Part shown: positions 7,936 through 16,018 of the stretch, piece by piece
Position numbering within the stretch: the first letter of the stretch is position 1
How the letters are laid out: the number at the start of each line of letters is the position of its first letter
Source of the DNA: RUG572 sp964386385
Lineage (GTDB): Bacteria; Verrucomicrobiota; Kiritimatiellia; RFP12; UBA1067
NCBI GenBank assembly: GCA_964386385.1
Contig: CAYLRN010000016.1
Location: forward strand, 1-64,000
Direction of reading: 5' to 3'
Length of the DNA: 64,000 nucleotides
Made by a program: the position numbers and the translations under genes
Notes under the pieces: generated by a model
What the model saw: the letters and a program-made list of their open reading frames with translations, nothing else
What the model was told of the DNA's origin: nothing
Database searches by the model: none

Positions 7936-9743
7936 CGCCACTCCTCCGGATTTGCCACCAGGAAAAAGTAGCGCTCATCGGGATTGGCGAACACCGCCTG
8001 ACAGTCCTGCCGGATCCGCGCCATACGCTTTTCGTCGTGGATGGACTTTGCGTTCACGAACGCATTGTACTTGCCGTAGTAGTAGACGCGCAGGACTTCG
8101 CGGAACCGGCGCAGACATTCCTGTGCAAGGTCTCGCGTCTTTGGGTCGGACCGCCACGACATGACGAGCGCCGCGTCCAGTTCCTTCTTCAGGAACGGCC
8201 AGTCGCTTGCGCGTTCCTTGGAGAGAATCGTGCGAGTGGAATCCATGAGATCTGCCGTAGAGCGTCCCATTGGCAGGTCTTCGACGCCTGGCGACTCCCA
8301 GTAGGACTCGATGAACGCCGTGTAGACGGCGAGGTTGGTGTCCTGCCGGAGGCGGTAGCCGCCGCGCTCCCAGTGGAGTTCCGGAATCTCGCGGCGGAAG
8401 ACGTAGACCGTGTCCCCGCTCCTGAAGTAAATCAGGATACCATGCCACAGGCGTCCGTCCGTCCACGTCCGCTTGTATTCGCACATCACGAACCGGACGC
8501 CGTAGAGCGACTGGAACTGGCAACTTTCGGGGTAGACGTCCTCGAAGAAAGCGGGACGCAGCTCGTCCTTGACGCGCTCGTCGAAGACGAAGCCGGCGTC
8601 GGTCGCCTCCGTCCGCGCAATCCATGCGCGGACGGAGGCCATCAAATCGATTTTCAGTTCCTCTTCCCGCTCCACGGTCTCCAGCTGGAGGAAAAACGGC
8701 ACGTCGCGGTCGCGCCCCATGAAAGTGACTACCGAGACGCCGTTGGAGTCCGGCGCCGTGGTCACGCTCATCTTGTCGCTACGCGGATAGTCCACGTGGA
8801 TCAAGAATTGTCCGCCGCCGTCGTGCAGATGGTATCGAATCTCGTCCCGGCGCCCCTGCGCGTCTCTCGGATAGTCCATCGTCTCGGTCTCGCGCGTCGT
8901 GCGCGACACGAACCAGAGTGCGGCGAGGACGGCGGCGAAGACGGCGAACGCGAAGCCGACGGCGACCTTGCGGAATCGCGAACGGCGCTCGAGCTCGTGG
9001 TGGAGCTGGAGGATTTCCTCGAACGAGCCGAGGCGCGTCTCGAGCATCCGCGTCTCGCCCTCGTCCGCCGCGCCGCCGTCCGCCGCCGTGAATATCGTCT
9101 CGCAGTCGTCCGCCACCGTGTCTGCGGGCGGCGGTGGCGCGGGAACTTTTTTCCTCGTGGCGGAATCGTGTTTTGCCGATGGGGGCGGCGCGGCCGCCGT
9201 CGCCGGTTCCGCGGCAAAGGAGGTCATGAGCGTTTCCGGCATCTGCGTCGCAAGCGACGGCGCGGGGGCGCAAGTCGCGTTCGTCTCCGGGGCCTGCGTG
9301 GCGCAGAACGTCTCGCCACCGCCAGGCGACGTCAGTGTCGGGGCGTCCAGCGCGGCATCGGGATCTTGCGCGGCGTCGGGGTTCGGCGCAGGGGATGCGG
9401 GAGACGCTGGCGGTTCGGCAGCTCCAGGCACTGCGTTCATGCGGACGCGGACGTGCCGGCCGAGTTCTATCGCGTCGCGGACACCGATCGGGGCGGCAGC
9501 GCCGGACGCGATCTCGCGGCTGCCGATCCACGTCGAGAAACGGCTCAGGTTGCGCATCTGCGCCTCGCCGTCCTCCGTCACGAACAGCTCGACGTGCCGG
9601 CCGGAGATGTCGGGTTCGACAAGGCGCAAATCGGCGGAATGGGAACGACCGATCACAACGGGCTTGTCGGACGGGAGCGTGAAGTCGGATCCGTTCTCGT
9701 CGCCGCCGATGATGGTCAGCTTCCATGTGCCGTTAGTGTCCAT
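7932..9743 (-). CDS. Membrane protein with N-terminal FHA domain and extracytoplasmic region
   Basis: About 603 residues. An FHA domain occupies ~1-103 (VVIGRSHSADLRL, ISGRHVELFV). It is followed by a low-complexity Pro/Ala/Thr linker (~105-215), an acidic stretch with many Thr/Glu, and one transmembrane helix at ~259-280 (VAVGFAFAVFAAVLAALWFV). The C-terminal ~320 residues should be outside the cytoplasm and match no family I recognise. It starts 19 nt after tadC and is coupled to the next FHA gene. The Thr-rich linker could itself be phosphorylated and bound by the other FHA domains of this locus; that is inference. Confidence 0.8.
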   Translation of the reverse strand: MDTNGTWKLTIIGGDENGSDFTLPSDKPVVIGRSHSADLRLVEPDISGRHVELFVTEDGEAQMRNLSRFSTWIGSREIASGAAAPIGVRDAIELGRHVRVRMNAVPGAAEPPASPASPAPNPDAAQDPDAALDAPTLTSPGGGETFCATQAPETNATCAPAPSLATQMPETLMTSFAAEPATAAAPPPSAKHDSATRKKVPAPPPPADTVADDCETIFTAADGGAADEGETRMLETRLGSFEEILQLHHELERRSRFRKVAVGFAFAVFAAVLAALWFVSRTTRETETMDYPRDAQGRRDEIRYHLHDGGGQFLIHVDYPRSDKMSVTTAPDSNGVSVVTFMGRDRDVPFFLQLETVEREEELKIDLMASVRAWIARTEATDAGFVFDERVKDELRPAFFEDVYPESCQFQSLYGVRFVMCEYKRTWTDGRLWHGILIYFRSGDTVYVFRREIPELHWERGGYRLRQDTNLAVYTAFIESYWESPGVEDLPMGRSTADLMDSTRTILSKERASDWPFLKKELDAALVMSWRSDPKTRDLAQECLRRFREVLRVYYYGKYNAFVNAKSIHDEKRMARIRQDCQAVFANPDERYFFLVANPEEWR

Positions 9744-9762
9744 GTTTTCCGTTTCTCCCCGA

Positions 9763-10668
9763 TCAGTGCGAACCGACTCCCGTCCCCTTCATCTTTATCA
9801 TCATGGGCGTGATGACGATGATGAACACCGCAGGCATGATGAACACGGCCATGGGCAGAATCATCAGCGACGGTGCGCGGGCGGCCTTGCGCTCGGCCAG
9901 GTTGAAACGCGCGCGCCGCAGTTCCTCGCCGTGGATGCGAAGCGTCTCGCTGATCGACGCACCAATCTCCGTGCCGTAGGCGACGACGCCGACGAAGGAC
10001 GTGAACGCCTCTACGCGGATGCGACCGGCCATGTCGGAAAGCGCCTCGCCAATCGTCTTGCCGAGCTCGATCTGCTGGAGAACCTTTCCGAACTCCTCGG
10101 TAAGCGGACCCTTCATCTTCAACCCGACGAAATAGCGCAGCGATGCGCAAAAGTTCAGGCCCGCGCGCATCGCGCTTCCGATGAGATCGATTGCGAACGG
10201 AAGCGCACGTGAGATTTCCGTCTGCCGCCATTCCACGTAGCCCTGAAACGCCACGGCGGGATAGACCGCGCCGACGAACGCAATCGCGACGGCCAGCAGC
10301 CCCGCCCATACGCGGGAAAGGCCTGGAACGAGGAAGAAGACCGCGCCGATTGCGGAAGCCCCGAGGAACGAGAGAAACTGGGCGCAGAGAATCTTCTCCG
10401 CCGTCAGAGGCAGTCCGGATGCGGGAATCAGCCGGCGGTACGTCGCGGCCTTTGCTGGCATCATTTTCGCAAGCGGGACACCGAATGGGAACTCGAAGAG
10501 GCTGATGACGTCCCACGCCATCTGGAATATGCCCGGCATTTCCTCCCAGGCGCCCTCGCGCTCGAAGCCCCTCACGCCGCGACCGCTGCGCCGGCGGAAC
10601 GCGACGGGCAGGACTATCGCCAGGAAGACGCAGACGTATATTATCCACTGGTTTTGCAATACGCCCAT
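9763..10668 (-). CDS. tadC: TadC-like type II/IV secretion inner-membrane protein
   Basis: A 301-residue protein of the T2SSF (GspF/PilC half) family. Hydrophobic segments lie at the N-terminus (WIIYVCVFLAIVLPVAF), around 125-165 and at the C-terminus (SLMILPMAVFIMPAVFIIVITPMMI). The cytoplasmic part carries the family pattern ALPFAIDLIGSAMRAGLNF...LRYFVGLKMKGPLTEEFGKVL and IGEALSDMAGRI. With TadB it should form the inner-membrane platform on which the CpaF ATPase works. It starts 1 nt after the tadB stop. Confidence 0.88.
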   Translation of the reverse strand: MGVLQNQWIIYVCVFLAIVLPVAFRRRSGRGVRGFEREGAWEEMPGIFQMAWDVISLFEFPFGVPLAKMMPAKAATYRRLIPASGLPLTAEKILCAQFLSFLGASAIGAVFFLVPGLSRVWAGLLAVAIAFVGAVYPAVAFQGYVEWRQTEISRALPFAIDLIGSAMRAGLNFCASLRYFVGLKMKGPLTEEFGKVLQQIELGKTIGEALSDMAGRIRVEAFTSFVGVVAYGTEIGASISETLRIHGEELRRARFNLAERKAARAPSLMILPMAVFIMPAVFIIVITPMMIKMKGTGVGSH

Positions 10669-10669
10669 G

Positions 10670-11359
10670 TCACACCTCGATTGCGACGATGCGCCGGATC
10701 ACGAAGAATCCGACGATTTCAAGGACAAGCGCCACTGCAATGGCGATCCATCCGACGAGCGTCGTGACGAGCGGCTGCATCAGGTCGGGCTGGCACAGGT
10801 AGAGGACTCCGAACGCGACGAGCGGCGCGGACGCCATGGCCATCGCCTCGAAGCGTCCCTGGGCCGTCAGCGTCTGCAGTTTCCCATGAAATTCGGCACG
10901 CTTGCGAATCGTCTCCGTCATCTGCGCCAGCACGTCAACGAGACTGCCGCCGGTCTGAATCGTCAACTTGATCGAACTCGACAGCAGCCGCATGTCCTCG
11001 CATGGCATTCGCCCGGCAAGGCGTTCGACGGCGTCGGACACGCTTTTGCCGAGACGGTATTCCTGCAGCGTGAGCAGAATCTCCTCGTGCATGACGCCCT
11101 CCATCTGTGCGCCAACCTTTTCCATCGCCTGCGGCAGGGCCATGCCGGCCTTCATCGCGTTGGCAAGCCCCATGGTGAGGTCGAGAATACGCGCCTCGAA
11201 CGCCGAGCGGCGTCGGCCGGCGTAGTACTCGTCCATCCAGTGGAGGCCAACGCGGGAGAGGATTCCGGACTGCCCTACGGCCCGCATGGTCTGCGCCACG
11301 ACGACAATGGCGGCGAACGTCGCCGCGAACACAAGCAGATATGGCAGATACTGTGTCAT
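10670..11359 (-). CDS. tadB: TadB-like type II/IV secretion inner-membrane protein
   Basis: A 229-residue T2SSF-family protein with one N-terminal (LPYLLVFAATFAAIVVVAQ) and two C-terminal hydrophobic segments. The family pattern is clear: LGLANAMKAGMALPQAMEKVG, EEILLTLQEYRLGKSVSDAVERLA and SIKLTIQTGGSLVDVLAQM. It is shorter than many TadB proteins of about 300 residues, lacking part of the N-terminal membrane region. It lies between cpaF (10-nt gap) and tadC (1-nt gap). Confidence 0.87.
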   Translation of the reverse strand: MTQYLPYLLVFAATFAAIVVVAQTMRAVGQSGILSRVGLHWMDEYYAGRRRSAFEARILDLTMGLANAMKAGMALPQAMEKVGAQMEGVMHEEILLTLQEYRLGKSVSDAVERLAGRMPCEDMRLLSSSIKLTIQTGGSLVDVLAQMTETIRKRAEFHGKLQTLTAQGRFEAMAMASAPLVAFGVLYLCQPDLMQPLVTTLVGWIAIAVALVLEIVGFFVIRRIVAIEV

Positions 11360-11369
11360 CGTCGCTCCT

Positions 11370-13088
11370 CTACACCTGCGGCACGAAGACGGACATGTCG
11401 AGCTTCAGCTGGTTGCGCTTGCGCAGTTCCTCGATGAAGTAGGGAATGTTGCCCGTGGCGCAGTACTCGCCCTGGATAGTTCCGTCCGTACCCACGCCCG
11501 TCTGGCGAAACTCGAAAATGTCCTGCATCTGGATAACGTCGTTCTCGCGTCCGGTGATTTCGACGATCTTGACGATCTTCCGCGTGCCGTCGCCCAGGCG
11601 CGTCTGCTGCACGATGAGGTCTATCGCGCTGGCGACCTGTTCGCGGATGGCGGAGGACGGAAGGTCGTATCCGGCCATCATGACCATGTTTTCAAGACGC
11701 GACATCGCGTCGCGGGGGTTGTTCGCGTGCGCCGTGGTGAGCGAGCCGTCGTGTCCGGTGTTCATCGCCTGGAGCATGTCCAACGCCTCCGCGCCGCGGC
11801 ATTCGCCGACGATGATGCGGTCTGGGCGCATTCGGAGACAGTTGATGACAAGGTCGCGGATCGTTATGCGTCCCTTTCCCTCGATATTGGCGGGGCGGGC
11901 TTCGAGGCGGACGATGTTGCGGTGCGAGAGCTTCAGTTCTGCGGAGTCCTCCACCGTGACGAGGCGTTCGCCCTCCGGAATGAACTGCGACAGGATGTTC
12001 AGCAGGGTCGTCTTGCCGGAACCCGTTCCGCCGGAGACGAGAATGTTCTGGCGGGCGCGGACGGCCGCCTCAAGGAAAAGCGCCATCTCGCGGGTCATCG
12101 ATCCGAAGCCAATCAAGTCGTCGACGGTGAGCTTCTTTTCAGAGAACTTCCGGATGGTGACGGACGCGCCGTCGAGCGCAAGCGGCGGGATGATGGCGTT
12201 CACGCGGCTGCCGTCGGGGAGACGGGCATCCACCATCGGGCTGGCGTCGTCCACATGGCGGCCCAGCGGCTCGACGATGCGCTGGATGATCTGGATAAGA
12301 TGCTTCTCGTTGAAGAAGCGGACGCCGGTCTCGAAGATGCGGCCCCGGCTTTCGACGAAGATGCGGTCGGGCCCGTTGACCATTATTTCCGAGATGTCGG
12401 AGTTGTGTATCATCGGCTCAAGCGGACCGAAGCCGACGAGTTCGTCGAGCAGGGACTGGCGCAGGGCGGCCAGCGGCATGTCGTCCGGTAGCGTGTGGCG
12501 GACTTCGCGGAGCACCTGATCAAGGCATTCCGTCGCGCGTCCGGCGAGCTCCTCGCTGCGCATCATGTCCATGCTCTTGTGCACCGGGCCGATTTTCGTG
12601 AGGACGAGGTTGTGGACGTTCGACTTGAGCGCCATCATCTCGTCCGTGCACAGCAGCGTGGCGTCCCTGAAAAGCGCGGCGAAATCGCCAGACGGAGAGG
12701 ACGGCGCAGAGGACGCAGCGGAGGAGGCGGGCGGAGCAGACGGAATGGACGAGGCGCGCGGCGAAGCGTCCATCGCGCCGGAGGCGGCGCTTTCGTCCAC
12801 AAGTTCGATCAGGTGCGAACCGACGCGGACGACGTCGCCCGGACGAACGGGCGTCGCACCTTCCGTCCGGACTTCGTTGACGAACGTGCCGCCGCGGCTG
12901 CCCACGTCTTCGACCGTCAGCGTTCCGTCGTCGCCGACGGCGAGACGGGCGTGCATCCTTGAGACGGCGGCGTCGACAAGCAGAACGTCGCTGTCCTTGT
13001 GCCGGCCGACGTTCAGGACGCCACCGGCGGAGGGCAGTTCAAAGAACCGCTCTCCGCCTCCGTTCGCGCTGGCGACACGAATCCTCAT
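11370..13088 (-). CDS. cpaF: CpaF/TadA secretion ATPase fused to an N-terminal FHA domain
   Basis: A 572-residue protein. Residues ~1-100 are an FHA domain (LNVGRHKDSDVLL, VSRMHARLAV, GGTFVN). A Ser/Ala/Pro linker (~100-135) leads into a complete CpaF/TadA ATPase with Walker A GGTGSGKT (353-360), the acidic VTVEDSAEL box, the Walker B region RPDRIIVGECRGAEA and the HGS/His-box-like GHDGSLTTAHAN. CpaF hexamers power Flp pilus assembly. An FHA domain on this ATPase is unusual and implies that a phosphothreonine partner docks on the motor or steers it. The ATG at 13088 overlaps the secretin stop by 1 nt. Confidence 0.92.
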   Translation of the reverse strand: MRIRVASANGGGERFFELPSAGGVLNVGRHKDSDVLLVDAAVSRMHARLAVGDDGTLTVEDVGSRGGTFVNEVRTEGATPVRPGDVVRVGSHLIELVDESAASGAMDASPRASSIPSAPPASSAASSAPSSPSGDFAALFRDATLLCTDEMMALKSNVHNLVLTKIGPVHKSMDMMRSEELAGRATECLDQVLREVRHTLPDDMPLAALRQSLLDELVGFGPLEPMIHNSDISEIMVNGPDRIFVESRGRIFETGVRFFNEKHLIQIIQRIVEPLGRHVDDASPMVDARLPDGSRVNAIIPPLALDGASVTIRKFSEKKLTVDDLIGFGSMTREMALFLEAAVRARQNILVSGGTGSGKTTLLNILSQFIPEGERLVTVEDSAELKLSHRNIVRLEARPANIEGKGRITIRDLVINCLRMRPDRIIVGECRGAEALDMLQAMNTGHDGSLTTAHANNPRDAMSRLENMVMMAGYDLPSSAIREQVASAIDLIVQQTRLGDGTRKIVKIVEITGRENDVIQMQDIFEFRQTGVGTDGTIQGEYCATGNIPYFIEELRKRNQLKLDMSVFVPQV

Positions 13089-14689
13089 CAGAACGAGAAC
13101 CAGTTGGTGATGCGCGTCCAGAAACCGCCCTGGGCCTTGCGGGACTCCAGCACCTCGTCCGTGGTCTTGGACCCCTGCTCCTGGACGCGGATGTTGATTT
13201 CGCGATCGACGTCAGGCTTCGCGTCCTGCGTGCTGTCGACGATTTCCGGACAGACGAGCATGACGAGCCGGCGGTCGGTGACGGACTTGCCGGAATCCGC
13301 GACGAACCAGTTCATGATCGGCGTGTTGCGGAGGAATGGAAGTCCGGATGGCGGCGTGTTGCGGTCGACGAGATCCTTGAATCCACCGATGAGCGTCGTC
13401 TTGCCGAGAGGAAGCGTCACCTTCTGCTTGGACGAATCCTCCTTGCGGTCGTATGTGTCGTCCCCCTCGACGTAGACGATAGTTGTGATGCCGAAGTCGA
13501 GTTCGCAGGACATCGTAGCCGCGTCGACGAGGCCGCCCTTGGCGTTGATGGTGAAACCGTAGGGGATTTCCTCCAGATCGGCCACGTCGCGTCCGTGGAC
13601 CTTGACGTAGCGAGTGCCGCCGCTCTTGAACTTCGCGCCGGCGGGGTCCCAGCTCTCGACGAGCGTGTAGCCGGTGTCGCTGACGCGGGAGATGTTGTTC
13701 TGCTTGAGGAAACGCGCCGTGACGTCAAGCGAGGCGCCGATGGTGGCCGTCTTGCCGGACGTCTCGCCGTGGACTAGGTCGCGGATGATGCCGAACGTGC
13801 CGTCAAGTCCGAGAACGCCGTTGCCGGACGTCGCGTTGGGGTTGCCGATGTCGGTCAGGTCGGATTCGCCGATGGCCATGTAGGCGACGCTCAGCCGGAT
13901 GACCGGCTTGTCCATGTGGAACGCCAGAAGTGACTTGACCGCGTAGGCGGCCCGCCTGTCGGAGGCGTCGGACGCCTTCTTCGAATCGCCGCCCGCGTCC
14001 ACCGCCAGCCACGGCTCGGCGGCAAGAATGGAGACAATCCGCGCGCGCTCCTCCTCGTTGAAGAGGCGGGACTGGACGCACAGCACCTGCGTCTTCTTGT
14101 TGAAGTCGAGCGCGACGGTCTTGTGCGGCCACTTCTTCTGGTCTCCGGACAGGCGTTTGAACTGAACGGTGAAGCCTGCCTGTTCAAGCGTCTCCTTCAG
14201 ATGCACGAGAACGTCGGGGCCGGGGTCGAACTTCGCGAAGTTCTTGATCAGCCGCCCATAGCCCTCGGTCACCTTCGTCAGGTACTCCCATTTCGGGATG
14301 CTGGAGATCTCGCCGTCAAGGCGGATGAAGTTGCCGCGGATTTCAGCGCGGACCTCCGGGACGGTCTCGAAGTCCATCGTCAGCGTTTCGAGGATGGACG
14401 CCAAGTCGCCGACAACCGAAATCTCGTACTTCTGGTGGAGGCCGTTGTCGCCCGTGACGTCGAGGTCGCAGCGGCCTCGCTTCAGGGCGGTGACGCGCAG
14501 CGTCGTGTCGCCGATGACTTCGACGCGCGCGACGTCCTTGTTCGACGGCGCATAGTTCTTCACCGCGAATGGCGCGGCGATTGTAACGGATTCGTTTTCG
14601 ACGACGGAGATCTGCTTGACCTCCTTCGCCCACGACAGCGCGGCCGCGATGGCGGCGACGACAAGGATTCCTGTTTTTCTGATGTTCAC
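13088..14689 (-). CDS. cpaC: Tad secretin CpaC/RcpA
   Basis: About 533 residues with a signal peptide (TGILVVAAIAAALSWA). The N-terminal pilus/secretin domain (KEVKQISVVENESVTIAAPF and the VTALKRGRCDLDVTG region) is followed by BON-like and secretin segments. The C-terminal secretin core is recognisable by VALDFNKKTQVL, the VGDRNTPPSGLPFLRNTPIM-like end loop (GLPFLRNTPIMNWF) and RRLVMLVCPEIV. It should form the outer-membrane pore for the Flp pilus. I chose the GTG at 14689, preceded by AGGAGAAG; a GTG at 14704 overlapping the cpaB stop is also possible and would add five residues. Confidence 0.88.
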   Translation of the reverse strand: MNIRKTGILVVAAIAAALSWAKEVKQISVVENESVTIAAPFAVKNYAPSNKDVARVEVIGDTTLRVTALKRGRCDLDVTGDNGLHQKYEISVVGDLASILETLTMDFETVPEVRAEIRGNFIRLDGEISSIPKWEYLTKVTEGYGRLIKNFAKFDPGPDVLVHLKETLEQAGFTVQFKRLSGDQKKWPHKTVALDFNKKTQVLCVQSRLFNEEERARIVSILAAEPWLAVDAGGDSKKASDASDRRAAYAVKSLLAFHMDKPVIRLSVAYMAIGESDLTDIGNPNATSGNGVLGLDGTFGIIRDLVHGETSGKTATIGASLDVTARFLKQNNISRVSDTGYTLVESWDPAGAKFKSGGTRYVKVHGRDVADLEEIPYGFTINAKGGLVDAATMSCELDFGITTIVYVEGDDTYDRKEDSSKQKVTLPLGKTTLIGGFKDLVDRNTPPSGLPFLRNTPIMNWFVADSGKSVTDRRLVMLVCPEIVDSTQDAKPDVDREINIRVQEQGSKTTDEVLESRKAQGGFWTRITNWFSF

Positions 14690-14700
14690 TTCTCTTCTCC

Positions 14701-15486
14701 TCACTTCTTCGACGTTGTGTCGGGAATTGCAATCGGTTCAAGTCCGGCCTTAAGACCGTCGAGCGTCGCGTCCGTGACGACGCCCACGTCCTTGCGCTTC
14801 ATGGAGTGCATGTCGTTCGAACGGCGAAGCGCGGGAAAAAGCTCCATCTGGCGCTGGGCGGCCACGATCGTGGCGGCCTGCTGCGGGGAGAGCGCGACGA
14901 TGACCGTGCCGTTTCCGCCGTCGTCGTCCCTGCGGATGCCGTCGCCCTTGCCGACGTCGAGGATGCGGACGCACGGGAAGACGACGCTGGTCGTCCGTTC
15001 CTCCACGGCGTCCGCCTTCTCGCTCATGTCCTTCTTCTGGATGAGCTTCTTTGAGACGGACGTGGCGAGAATCGCTATCTCGTCGCCAAGCTGGAGAAAG
15101 CGGACGAGGGCATCGTCGGAAAAGGTGATTGGCACGGCCCATTCGCCCTCGGCGAGAGTGCCGTCAAGGCGGATCTCCATGCCCGCGACGTCGCTCGAAA
15201 GAACGTAGTCGTTGCGCGAAATCGTCCGCACCGTGCTCTGCCCGACGACACGATTCATCTGATTCCAGGGAATGTATTTCGCGGGCAGGGAGGACTGCTC
15301 CGCCTTTTTCTTCATCAGCCACGACTCCTTGATCGGGCCGTCCTTGACACCGATGTCCTTCGCGGCCGAGACCCAGACGAACCGGTTGTCCTGTCCGGAG
15401 TCTTTCGGACGAATCATGCGGCTGACCGCGAACACCGCAACCAGTCCCAGCGCCACCGCAATCACCAATGGTATCGTGTTTTTCAT
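14701..15486 (-). CDS. cpaB: Flp pilus assembly protein CpaB/RcpC
   Basis: A 261-residue protein with an N-terminal membrane anchor (TIPLVIAVALGLVAVFAV) and the SAF-like/CpaB region (GQSTVRTISRNDYVLSSDVAG, RLDGTLAEGEWAVPITF, LQLGDEIAIL). The C-terminal part has IVALSPQQAATIVAAQRQM, typical of CpaB. In other Tad systems it helps the secretin assemble. It is the first gene of the operon; the stop is followed directly by the secretin gene. Confidence 0.88.
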   Translation of the reverse strand: MKNTIPLVIAVALGLVAVFAVSRMIRPKDSGQDNRFVWVSAAKDIGVKDGPIKESWLMKKKAEQSSLPAKYIPWNQMNRVVGQSTVRTISRNDYVLSSDVAGMEIRLDGTLAEGEWAVPITFSDDALVRFLQLGDEIAILATSVSKKLIQKKDMSEKADAVEERTTSVVFPCVRILDVGKGDGIRRDDDGGNGTVIVALSPQQAATIVAAQRQMELFPALRRSNDMHSMKRKDVGVVTDATLDGLKAGLEPIAIPDTTSKK

Positions 15487-15609
15487 GTCGTACTTCTAAC
15501 GCCCCAGCACTTCTAATGTCATGGCAATGTCAAGCGGCCAATAGTGCATCACAATGCTATACGGAGTTCAAGGGCGCGGAGGGCGGTTTTTCGGTATAAT
15601 CATCGTATC
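15487..15609. promoter_or_regulatory. Divergent regulatory region between Tad operon and ribbon-helix-helix gene
   Basis: 123 bp separate the first Tad gene (minus) from the ribbon-helix-helix gene (plus). It contains two direct copies of ACTTCTAA 17 bp apart (15492-15499 and 15509-15516) and an imperfect dyad at 15541-15560 (ATAGTGCAT / ATGCTAT). A TTGACA on the minus strand (around 15527-15532) could be a -35 of the Tad promoter, but no good -10 follows at standard spacing. The direct repeats or dyad are candidate operators for the adjacent regulator. Confidence 0.45.
15592..15600 (+). promoter_or_regulatory. -10 element CGGTATAAT before the ribbon-helix-helix gene
   Basis: A perfect TATAAT at 15595-15600, preceded by CGG. 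It is only 9 nt from the ATG at 15610, so the mRNA would be leaderless or nearly so, or the true start lies downstream. No consensus -35 is seen. Confidence 0.5.
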
Positions 15610-15843
15610 ATGCAGTCAAAGAAAAATTCAGCGCTGCCGGTCAGGCTGACCGACGAGGAAAAGAGGCAGATGGCGAAAATCGCAGAGGAGACGGGTCTCA
15701 CCGCCTCGACGCTCATCCGCCTCCTCATAGAGTCGCTGGTGCGGCACTACCGCGAAAACGGAGGACGCCTGGCTCTGCCAATGCAATGGAGCGATATTGT
15801 CGTAAAGAATGGGGGTGGGGGGGGGTATAAATCTCAGTTATAG
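15610..15843 (+). CDS. Ribbon-helix-helix (CopG/MetJ-like) DNA-binding protein
   Basis: A 77-residue protein. SALPVRLTDEEKRQMAKIA gives the beta-strand and first helix, and TGLTASTLIRLLIESLVRHY the second helix of a ribbon-helix-helix fold. Such proteins dimerise and bind short repeated operators. The C-terminus (NGGGGGYKSQL) is encoded by an interrupted poly-G tract (G5-T-G9, 15811-15825); slippage would change the last residues. It is transcribed divergently from the Tad operon and is the obvious candidate regulator of it; that is inference. The ATG at 15610 was chosen because an upstream extension to 15544 would place the protein across the promoter. Confidence 0.72.
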   Translation: MQSKKNSALPVRLTDEEKRQMAKIAEETGLTASTLIRLLIESLVRHYRENGGRLALPMQWSDIVVKNGGGGGYKSQL

Positions 15844-15889
15844 CACAATCACGCATCTGCGTCCCTTCGGGCCGCGCACTTCGCCGCCT

Positions 15890-16017
15890 AGGCGCGACGA
15901 GGCCGTCGCGCGATGCAGAACCCGCCGGCAGAACGCCATTCGGCGCGACGGGACGTCGCGCCCTGCCGGAACGGCATTCGTCCGCCTCCTCCGCAGGGCG
16001 GGAAGCCCCGCCGTGCC
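15890..16017. repeat. Cluster of palindromic repeat elements
   Basis: Between the ribbon-helix-helix gene and the converging 16019-16945 gene are at least two elements of the palindromic family: 15942-15967 (GGCGCGACG / CGTCGCGCC arms, ending CCTGCC) and 15993-16017 (GGCGGGA / CCCCGCC type arms). A third, more degenerate hairpin is at about 15890-15911. They could act as a bidirectional terminator for the two converging genes. Confidence 0.7.
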
Positions 16018-16018
16018 A

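Noticed and set aside
15517..15545. Sigma-54 promoter (TTGGCC...TTGC) upstream of the Tad operon
   Set aside because: The GG and GC are 12 nt apart instead of the required 10, and no sigma-54 activator is encoded nearby.
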